DNA of 5,039 nucleotides from an uncultured Macromonas sp. Its GTDB lineage: Bacteria > Pseudomonadota > Gammaproteobacteria > Burkholderiales > Burkholderiaceae. Under the pieces are notes generated by a model. That model had not been told where the DNA came from. It made no database searches and saw nothing but the letters and a program-made list of their open reading frames with translations. A program made the translations under genes and the position numbers. Positions 1-5,039 of this stretch are shown here, piece after piece; the stretch's first letter is position 1, and each line of letters opens with the position of its first letter. The DNA lies in contig CAMLOF010000221.1 of assembly GCA_946481585.1 (NCBI GenBank), forward strand, positions 1 to 5,039. Direction: 5' to 3'.

Positions 1-1994
1 AGCGCGGCCAGCGCAGCGCGGGCGTGCTCGGCGTCGGGGTCGCTCATGGCCGGGTTCTCACCCTGGATGAGCATGGCCTTGATGCGCCCTTCGTAGGCGG
101 CGTTGATGATCTCCACCACGGTGAGGCCGGGCTGGTCGTCCAGCGCGCCAGCCGACAAGCCCCAGGTCTGTTCCGCCAGGCTGCGTGCGCCGGGTTCGCC
201 AACGCGCTGGTAGTCGGGCAGCACCATGGGGATGAGGCCCGCGTCGCTGGCGCCTTGCACGTTGTTCTGGCCGCGCAGCGGGTGCAGGCCGGTGCCGGGG
301 CGGCCGATCTGCCCGGTGACCATGGCCAGCGCGATGAGGCAGCGTGCGTTGTCGGTGCCGTGGGTGTGCTGGCTCACGCCCATGCCCCACAGGATGATGC
401 TGGCGCGTGAGGTGGCGTAGGCGCGCGCCACTTCGCGCAGCGTCTCGGCGGGGATGCCGCAGATGGGCGCCATGACCTCAGGCGTGAAGGCCTGGATGTG
501 TTCACGCAGTTGCGCGTATTCCAGCGTGCGCTGTTCGATGAAGGCCTGGTCGGTCAGCCCTTCGGTGACGATGACGTTGAGCAGCGCGTTGAGCAGAGCC
601 ACGTCGGTGCCGGGACGGAAGTTGAGCGTGCGCCAGGCCTGGCGCGAAAGCTCGGTGCGGCGCGGGTCGGCCAGCACCAGGCGCGCGCCTTTTTTCACGG
701 CGTTCTTGATCCAGCTCGCGCCCACGGGGTGGTTCTGCGCGGGGTTGGCGCCGATGACAAAGATGAGGTCGGCATGCTCCACGTCGCGCAGCGGGTTGCT
801 GACCGCGCCGGACCCCACGCCCTCCATCAGCGCGGCCACGCTGGACGCATGGCACAGGCGGGTGCAGTGGTCCACGTTGTGGGTGGCAAAGGCGCTGCGG
901 ATGAGCTTCTGGAACAGGTAGGCCTCTTCGTTGGTGCCCTTGGCCGAGCCAAAACCTGCCACGGCGGCGTCGCGGCCCTTGGCGGGGTGGGCGTCGCGTG
1001 CGCGCAGCAGGCCCTGAGCAGCCCGTTCCAGGGCCTCTTCCCAGGTGGCTTCGCGGAACTGCGCGCGCAGGGTTTCGGCGCTGGCGCGCCCGCCTTCGCC
1101 ACGGGTGAGGATGGCCGGGTCTTTGGGTGCGTCGTCACGGCGCACCAGCGGGCGCGTGAGGCGCTGCGGGCTGTGGGCGTAGTCAAAGCCGAAGCGCCCT
1201 TTCACACAAAGGCGCCCCTCGTTGGCGGGGCCGTTGGCGCCTTCCACGTGGTCAATGCGCCCGTCCTTCACGTGGTAGGTGAGTTGGCAGCCCACGCCAC
1301 AGAAGGGGCAGACGGAATCGACCGTGCGGTCGGCCACGCGGGCGTAGGCGCCGTTGGCCGGTGCGATGGCACCCGTGGGGCAGGCCTGCACGCATTCGCC
1401 GCAGGCCACGCAGGTGCTTTGCCCGGCGGCGTCTTGCTGGTCGAACACGATGCTCGCCTGCCCGCCACGGAAGGCCAGGCCCAGCACGTCGTTGCCCTGG
1501 ATGTCGCGGCAGGCGCGCACGCAGCGGGTGCACTGAATGCATGCGCCCAGGTTGACGGCAAGCGCGGGGTGGCTGCGGTCGGGGCCCGCCACCATGGCAG
1601 CAGCCTGCGAAGCGCCGCGCCCGCCAAAGCGGGTGGCCTGCACGCCCAGGCGTTGCCCCCATTGGGCCAGTTCACTGTTCACCTTGAGGCTGGTGGTGGC
1701 GGGTGCGTCGGCCTGCAGCAGCTCAAGCACGGTGCGCTGGGCGCGCCGCACGCGCGGGGTATGGGTCTGCACCTGCATGCCCGCCTGCGGGGCGCGGCAG
1801 CACGACGGCGCCAGCACACGCTCGCCAGCCACCTCCACCACACAGGCGCGGCAGTTGCCCGCCGAGGGTAAGCCCGGCTTGTGGCACAGGTGCGGAATGT
1901 CCACGCCCATGCGCTTTGCCACCGCCCACAGGCTTTCGCCCGGCTGGGCCTGCGCGGGGCGGCCATCCAGCGTGAAGTCGATGGTGTTGTTCAT
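1..1994 (-). CDS. fdsA: NAD-dependent formate dehydrogenase, catalytic alpha subunit (partial, C-terminus beyond left edge)
   Basis: Oxidises formate to CO2 at a bis-molybdopterin guanine dinucleotide Mo or W centre in the cytoplasm and passes electrons to the beta subunit. The frame stays open from the ATG at 1994 to the left edge: 664 codons, roughly two thirds of a protein usually about 920-990 residues long. Domains in order: N-terminal ferredoxin-like [2Fe-2S] domain (Cys37, Cys48, Cys51, Cys65 or Cys66); paired [4Fe-4S] motifs (Cys152/155/158/162 and Cys195/198/201/205); molybdopterin-oxidoreductase [4Fe-4S] motif (Cys229/232/236/263); then the catalytic domain. HNVDHCTRLCH places Cys381 and His382 where formate dehydrogenases carry the metal-ligand Cys/Sec and its neighbouring His. 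HPLRGQNNVQG includes Arg574, the usual active-site Arg. The start is fixed by a perfect Shine-Dalgarno and by the ATGA overlap with beta. The closest relative I recall is M. extorquens Fdh1A; fdhA, fdhF or fdh1A are equally usable symbols. Mo versus W use cannot be told from sequence. Confidence 0.96.
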   Translation of the reverse strand, partial: MNNTIDFTLDGRPAQAQPGESLWAVAKRMGVDIPHLCHKPGLPSAGNCRACVVEVAGERVLAPSCCRAPQAGMQVQTHTPRVRRAQRTVLELLQADAPATTSLKVNSELAQWGQRLGVQATRFGGRGASQAAAMVAGPDRSHPALAVNLGACIQCTRCVRACRDIQGNDVLGLAFRGGQASIVFDQQDAAGQSTCVACGECVQACPTGAIAPANGAYARVADRTVDSVCPFCGVGCQLTYHVKDGRIDHVEGANGPANEGRLCVKGRFGFDYAHSPQRLTRPLVRRDDAPKDPAILTRGEGGRASAETLRAQFREATWEEALERAAQGLLRARDAHPAKGRDAAVAGFGSAKGTNEEAYLFQKLIRSAFATHNVDHCTRLCHASSVAALMEGVGSGAVSNPLRDVEHADLIFVIGANPAQNHPVGASWIKNAVKKGARLVLADPRRTELSRQAWRTLNFRPGTDVALLNALLNVIVTEGLTDQAFIEQRTLEYAQLREHIQAFTPEVMAPICGIPAETLREVARAYATSRASIILWGMGVSQHTHGTDNARCLIALAMVTGQIGRPGTGLHPLRGQNNVQGASDAGLIPMVLPDYQRVGEPGARSLAEQTWGLSAGALDDQPGLTVVEIINAAYEGRIKAMLIQGENPAMSDPDAEHARAALAA

Positions 1995-3739
1995 GGCCGC
2001 ACCTCCTGCGGGAAAAAGCGCAGCACAGAATCGAAGGGGTTGGGCGCCGCCTGGCCAAGGCCGCAGATGGAGGCTTCGCGCATGACGTGGGACAGGTCGC
2101 CCAACACATCTACATCCCACGCGGGCGCCTGCATCAACTTGGCGGCCTGGGCGGTGCCTGCACGGCAGGGCGTGCATTGCCCACAGGACTCGTGTTCAAA
2201 GAAGTGCATGAGGTTGAGCGCGGCGTCGCGTGCGCGGTCGTGCTGGCCCAACACCACCACGGCCATGGAGCCAACGAAGGCACCGTGTTCGGCCAGGGTG
2301 TCGAAGTCCAGCGGCACGTCCGCCAGACTGGCGGGCAGAATGCCGCCCGACGCACCGCCGGGCAGGTAGGCGTAGAGTTCGTGGCCTTCGGCCATGCCGC
2401 CCGCATGCTCGTCGATCAATTCACGCAAGGTGATGCCCGCAGGCGCCAGGTACACGCCGGGCTTTGCCACCCGGCCAGACACGCTGAAGCGCCGCAAGCC
2501 GCTGCGCCCGCGCCGCCCTTGCGCTGCCAGCCAGGCACCGCCGCGCGCCAGAATGTCGGGCAGCCACCACAGGGTCTCGAAGTTGTGGGCCAACGTGGGC
2601 CTGCCGAACACGCCGTTCATGGCAACGATGGGCGGCTTGAGCCGTGGCATGCCGCGCTTGCCTTCCACCGATTCGATGAGCGCCGATTCTTCACCGCAGA
2701 TGTAGGCGCCCGCGCCGCGCCGCAGCTCCACCTGCGGAAAGGCCGCGCCCGGATACTGCGTGCGCCACTCGGCGATGTGGTCCTGCAGCATCCGCAGCTC
2801 TGCCTGCAACACCTGGCGGGCGTCGTGGTATTCGTCGCGCAGGTAGATCCAGACGTGCTCTGCGCCCACCACCAGTGCAGCGATGAGCATGCCCTCCAGC
2901 GCCTGGCGTGGCGCGGTGGCCAGCAGGTGCCAGTCCTTGAAGGTGCCGATTTCGCCTTCGTCCAGGTTGACGACCATGTGGCGCGGGCCGGGCTGGGCGC
3001 GCACCGTTTCCCACTTGCGCCAGGCGGGGAAGCCCGCGCCGCCCAGGCCCCGCAGGCCAGAGGCCTTGAGTTCAGCCAGCACAGTATTGGCGCTCAGTTC
3101 GCCCGCAAGCAGGCGGCGCAGCTGGGCATGGTCACCGGGGTGCACGGGCACGCCGAGCGAAGGCAGCGCGCGGGGCGCCGTTTCGCCCTTGGCCAGCAAG
3201 TCCTGCACGGCGTCGGCACTGGCCTGCGGCAGTTGGTGCTGGCCCACGCAGGCAGCGGGCGCCTGGTGGCACTGGCCGATGCAGGGGGCTTCCACCACAC
3301 GCACGGCGTCTCCCAAGCGGTCCTGCACGACACGCAGCAAGTCCTGCCCGCCCGCCATCTGGCAAGGCAGGCTGGTGCACACACGCACGGTGACGGCGAG
3401 CAGCGTGGCTTCGTCCTCCACCACGTCGAAGTGGTGGTAGAAGGTGGCCACCTCGTACACCTCCACCTGGCTCAGGCGCAGGCGTTCGGCCAGGGCCGCG
3501 AGGTGGCCTTTGCGCAAGCCGCCCTCGCCGTCTTGCAGGCGGTGCAGGTGTTCAATCAGCAGGTCTGCGCGTGGCGCCAGGCCTTCACACAGGTCCGCCA
3601 CGCGCTGGCGGTCCGCGTCCGCCACCTGGCGGCCCTTGGGCGTGGCACGCCAACGGCGAGCGGCCTGCCCTTCGGGAAGGATGGGAATCACCGTGCCTGA
3701 AGGCTGCGAACGGGGTGGCGATGACGGAGAACTTTGCAT
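1991..3739 (-). CDS. fdsB: NAD-dependent formate dehydrogenase, diaphorase beta subunit (FdsG-FdsB fusion)
   Basis: Takes electrons from the alpha subunit and reduces NAD+ on FMN; cytoplasmic. The protein is 582 residues. Residues about 25-180 are a NuoE/FdsG-like thioredoxin-fold domain with [2Fe-2S] ligands Cys121, Cys126, Cys153 and Cys157 (C-x4-C, C-x3-C). Residues about 200-582 are NuoF/FdsB-like: glycine-rich GLRGLGGAGFP (228-238) for FMN, RRGAGAYICGEES (340-352), an SLBB-like segment (about 417-448), and [4Fe-4S] ligands Cys519, Cys522, Cys525 and Cys559. Length and order match the M. extorquens Fdh1B type, where the two modules are one chain. I chose ATG 3739 (protein MQSSPSS...) because the frame's upstream ATG at 3826 would run across the intergenic dyad into the regulator start. 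The Shine-Dalgarno at 3739 is weak, so the start is less certain than the identity. It is the first gene of the operon, and its TGA overlaps the alpha ATG by 4 nt. The motif at 258-269 departs from the family consensus. Confidence 0.95.
   Translation of the reverse strand: MQSSPSSPPRSQPSGTVIPILPEGQAARRWRATPKGRQVADADRQRVADLCEGLAPRADLLIEHLHRLQDGEGGLRKGHLAALAERLRLSQVEVYEVATFYHHFDVVEDEATLLAVTVRVCTSLPCQMAGGQDLLRVVQDRLGDAVRVVEAPCIGQCHQAPAACVGQHQLPQASADAVQDLLAKGETAPRALPSLGVPVHPGDHAQLRRLLAGELSANTVLAELKASGLRGLGGAGFPAWRKWETVRAQPGPRHMVVNLDEGEIGTFKDWHLLATAPRQALEGMLIAALVVGAEHVWIYLRDEYHDARQVLQAELRMLQDHIAEWRTQYPGAAFPQVELRRGAGAYICGEESALIESVEGKRGMPRLKPPIVAMNGVFGRPTLAHNFETLWWLPDILARGGAWLAAQGRRGRSGLRRFSVSGRVAKPGVYLAPAGITLRELIDEHAGGMAEGHELYAYLPGGASGGILPASLADVPLDFDTLAEHGAFVGSMAVVVLGQHDRARDAALNLMHFFEHESCGQCTPCRAGTAQAAKLMQAPAWDVDVLGDLSHVMREASICGLGQAAPNPFDSVLRFFPQEVRP
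2001..2007 (-). promoter_or_regulatory. Shine-Dalgarno of the alpha subunit gene
   Basis: On the minus strand this reads AGGAGGT, a seven-base perfect match to the 16S rRNA anti-Shine-Dalgarno, six nucleotides before the ATG at 1994. It lies inside the last codons of the beta gene, and the beta stop and alpha start share ATGA (1991-1994). It fixes the alpha start and suggests translational coupling with strong initiation on alpha. Confidence 0.9.
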
Positions 3740-3824
3740 GGTTTCAGCGTAGCAGCAAGCAGGCAAATAAATATGTTTTGGATTGCATAATTCATTCCTG
3801 CTTCGTCCTACCTGTTGGCCACCC
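3740..3824. promoter_or_regulatory. Divergent intergenic control region between formate dehydrogenase operon and regulator
   Basis: These 85 bp separate the beta start (minus strand) from the regulator start (plus strand) and must hold both promoters unless they reach into the genes. An AT-rich island at about 3765-3796 stands out against GC-rich coding DNA on both sides. A possible plus-strand -10 box is CATAAT (3786-3791), matching TATAAT at five of six bases. A weaker minus-strand candidate is CATATT (3775-3770). Neither has a convincing TTGACA-like -35 at 16-18 bp, which would fit activator-dependent promoters, but this is inference. Both -10 candidates fall inside the inverted repeat listed separately. 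Confidence 0.6.
3757..3803. promoter_or_regulatory. Nested inverted repeat, candidate operator
   Basis: The outer arms are AAGCAGG (3757-3763) and CCTGCTT (3797-3803), a perfect 7-bp inverted repeat. The inner arms are AAATATG (3769-3775) and CATAATT (3786-3792), matching at six of seven positions around a 10-nt spacer. The two dyads are nearly concentric, centred near 3780. Allowing one unpaired base (C64 of the 3700s), AA/TT at 3765-3766 and 3795-3796 also pair. The site lies midway between the divergent genes and covers both candidate -10 boxes, as expected for a regulator that controls the operon and itself. It does not closely match the E. coli ModE consensus. That the neighbouring regulator binds here is inference. 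Confidence 0.55.
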
Positions 3825-4907
3825 ATGTTGCAAATCCAGCTTCAGCCCCGCTGGGCGTTTTCCGACGCGTCGGCCGCCGCCGTGGACGCCACGGTTTTGC
3901 TGGCCTTGCTGGCGGCCGTGCAGCAAAGCGGCAGCATTGCGCAGGCGGCGCGCGACACCGACCTGTCTTACCGGCACGCGTGGGGCCTGATCGAACGGGC
4001 CGAAGCGCTGCTGGGCCAGCCGCTGCTGGTGCGCGCGCGTGGGCGCGGGCGTGGCTGCCAGTTGACGGAGCTGGGCGCGAGGCTGGTGTGGTCCGACGCC
4101 CGCATTGCCGCGCGCTTGCAGCCGCTGATGGCATCACTGGCTTCGGAAATGGCGGGCGAACTGGGGCGGTTGGCACCCGAAACGCTGCCGCCCCCGCGCC
4201 TGCACGCCAGCCACGGTTTTGCGGTGGAGGCCCTGCACGAGCAGTTGAGCCAGCAGGGCGCGGTGGTGGACATACGCTACCGCAACAGCCTGGAAGCGGT
4301 GGCCGCGCTGGCCGCGGGCGATTGCGAACTGGCGGGCTTCCACGTGCCGTTGGGCACTTTCGAGAAGGCGGCTGGTGAACGCTACCGGCAATGGCTGCGG
4401 CCTGATGAGCACTGCCTGATCCAGTTGGCGGTACGCACGCAGGGGCTGTTCGTGGCGCGCGGCAACCCGCTGGGTGTGCACGGGTTGGCCGACCTGGCAC
4501 GCCCTGAGTTGCGTTTTGTGAACCGCCCGCTGGGGTCGGGCACGCGCATGTTGACCGACCTGATGCTGGCACACGCGGGGCTGCGCCCCGAGGCGGTGAA
4601 CGGTTACCGCACCACGGAGCTGACGCACGCGGCGGTGGCAGCGTTTATTGCGAGTGGCATGGCGGACGTGGGCATAGGAGTGCAGACGGCGGCACACCGC
4701 TTTGGGCTGCACTTCATTCCGCTGACGAAGGAGCGCTACTTCTTTGCCGTGCAGCGCAGGCAGTTGGACGGGCCGCGCCTGCAACCGGTGTTGCGGGTGT
4801 TGCAATCACCGGGGTTCCGTGCGCGGGTGGCTGGGCTGAAGGGCTATGACGCTAGCCGCACGGGGTTGGTGCTGGATGTGGAGTCGGTATTGCCTTTCGC
4901 GGGGTGA
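3825..4907 (+). CDS. One-component transcriptional regulator, ModE/LysR-like HTH plus PBP-like (COG1910-type) sensor domain
   Basis: Predicted cytoplasmic DNA-binding regulator of 360 residues. Residues about 20-100 form a winged helix-turn-helix: GSIAQAARDTDLSYRHAWG (36-54), then the wing RARGRGRGCQLTELG (70-84), which recalls the Gly-rich ModE wing rather than a typical LysR protein. Residues about 125-345 resemble the periplasmic-binding-protein-like domain related to molybdate-binding proteins; FVNRPLGSGTRMLTD (231-245) and ASGMADVGIG (276-285) are characteristic. There is no signal peptide or membrane segment. I chose ATG 3825 because PRWAFSD follows closely, as in relatives I recall. 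An in-frame TTG at 3783 would add 14 residues but lies inside the candidate operator. The Shine-Dalgarno is weak for both. Divergent placement 85 bp from the formate dehydrogenase operon makes it the likely local regulator, probably also self-regulated. The ligand is unknown: molybdate, tungstate, a cofactor precursor or formate are all possible. FdsR of other organisms is, as I recall, a true LysR protein, so I give no symbol. Confidence 0.88.
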   Translation: MLQIQLQPRWAFSDASAAAVDATVLLALLAAVQQSGSIAQAARDTDLSYRHAWGLIERAEALLGQPLLVRARGRGRGCQLTELGARLVWSDARIAARLQPLMASLASEMAGELGRLAPETLPPPRLHASHGFAVEALHEQLSQQGAVVDIRYRNSLEAVAALAAGDCELAGFHVPLGTFEKAAGERYRQWLRPDEHCLIQLAVRTQGLFVARGNPLGVHGLADLARPELRFVNRPLGSGTRMLTDLMLAHAGLRPEAVNGYRTTELTHAAVAAFIASGMADVGIGVQTAAHRFGLHFIPLTKERYFFAVQRRQLDGPRLQPVLRVLQSPGFRARVAGLKGYDASRTGLVLDVESVLPFAG

Positions 4908-4921
4908 GGCGTCTCTGCTGT

Positions 4922-5037
4922 GGAGTTTTGGCGGCCAAGGCGTGTGCGCCCAGGCGCTGGCGCTTCAACGAGGTGGCCGGTGCGGTGCACCGGCTCCCCT
5001 GCGATGCTCGATGCCGTGGCTACGCGGCAGAAACTCC
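4922..5037. repeat. Inverted-repeat-bounded, hairpin-rich element (possible MITE/REP-like repeat or structured 3' UTR)
   Basis: GGAGTTT (4922-4928) and its exact complement AAACTCC (5031-5037) bound a 116-bp stretch just after the regulator stop. Continuing the comparison inward gives about 11 of 15 matching positions. Inside are a near-palindrome at about 4946-4963 (GCGCC against GGCGC), a perfect 8-bp hairpin at 4976-4994, and a direct repeat GATGC-TC-GATGC at 5003-5014. No gene was recognised. Such a layout fits a small non-autonomous repeat element or an RNA whose ends pair. The window ends two bases later, so the right boundary may be incomplete and no target duplication can be checked. 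Confidence 0.4.
4976..4994 (+). terminator. Strong hairpin downstream of the regulator, possible terminator
   Basis: GCCGGTGC (4976-4983) and GCACCGGC (4987-4994) form a perfect 8-bp stem with a three-base GGT loop, 68 nt after the regulator stop. No T-run follows on either strand (TCCCCT on plus), so it is not a classical intrinsic terminator. It may still end or protect the regulator transcript, or simply be part of the surrounding repeat. Confidence 0.25.
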
Positions 5038-5039
5038 CT

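Noticed and set aside
852..854. Selenocysteine at the formate dehydrogenase active site
   Set aside because: The codon at the metal-ligand position (residue 381) is TGC, an ordinary cysteine, not TGA, so no selenocysteine insertion is needed.
498..1871. 457-codon plus-strand open frame opposite the alpha gene
   Set aside because: It is in codon register with the alpha gene on the other strand. In GC-rich genes the codons TTA, CTA and TCA are rare, so their complements (stops) rarely appear antisense. The translation is Ala/Gly/His-rich and has no recognisable domain.
1861..1871. Rare TTA leucine codon (residue 42) in the alpha gene as a possible regulatory codon
   Set aside because: TTA-based control is known in Streptomyces, not in this kind of organism; a single rare codon is not evidence of regulation.
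2087..3700. 537-codon plus-strand open frame opposite the beta gene
   Set aside because: Same register effect as for alpha. The minus strand has complete cofactor motifs over the same span, while this frame shows no domain and a biased composition.
3773..3790. Five-codon open frame ATG...TAA (MFWIA) before the regulator, possible leader peptide
   Set aside because: It lies within the candidate operator and overlaps the -10-like box, so it may not be transcribed, and it has no Shine-Dalgarno. Chance is the simplest explanation.
3740..3826. Upstream start for beta at 3826 adding 29 residues
   Set aside because: It would place the start on top of the regulator start and make the AT-rich dyad coding. 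The extra residues (including four Cys/Tyr-rich positions) do not resemble the family N-terminus.
4908..5039. Open minus-strand frame entering from the right edge and continuing opposite the regulator
   Set aside because: It is free of stops here but has no start in the window, reads through an inverted repeat and continues antisense to a well-supported gene. Its translation is low-complexity and unrecognised.

Overview
The window comes from a GC-rich bacterial chromosome. The protein sequences and codon use (G/C at most third positions) suggest a betaproteobacterium of the order Burkholderiales, perhaps Comamonadaceae; that placement is inference from memory of the families, not a search. 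It holds one functional locus: an NAD+-linked, molybdenum- or tungsten-dependent formate dehydrogenase operon on the minus strand, and a divergently transcribed regulator on the plus strand.

Layout. Positions 1-1994 (minus): the first 664 codons of the catalytic alpha subunit, which runs off the left edge. Positions 1991-3739 (minus): the complete diaphorase (beta) subunit, a natural fusion of an FdsG/NuoE-like [2Fe-2S] domain and an FdsB/NuoF-like FMN/NAD domain. The beta stop and alpha start overlap as ATGA, and a perfect Shine-Dalgarno lies inside the end of beta. Positions 3740-3824: an 85-bp divergent intergenic region with an AT-rich island and a nested inverted repeat that looks like an operator. 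Positions 3825-4907 (plus): a one-component regulator with a ModE/LysR-like winged helix-turn-helix and a C-terminal periplasmic-binding-protein-like domain of the COG1910 (molybdate-binding-like) type. Positions 4908-5039: no gene, but a hairpin-rich stretch bounded by short inverted repeats, possibly a small mobile or repeat element or the regulator's 3' untranslated region.

How the parts work together. Alpha oxidises formate to CO2 at a bis-MGD Mo/W centre (predicted ligand Cys381, neighbour His382). Electrons pass through its Fe-S clusters to the beta subunit, whose FMN reduces NAD+ to NADH. The two-subunit arrangement with a fused beta resembles Methylorubrum extorquens Fdh1AB more than the three-gene FdsGBA type. 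The divergent regulator probably controls the operon and itself from the shared intergenic region. Its domain type suggests it senses an oxyanion (molybdate or tungstate) or another small anion such as formate, but the ligand cannot be read from the sequence.

This is mostly a recognisable metabolic locus, not a new system. The less ordinary points are the nested dyad operator, the regulator type, some divergence in a conserved FMN-domain motif of beta, and the inverted-repeat-bounded element at the right edge.
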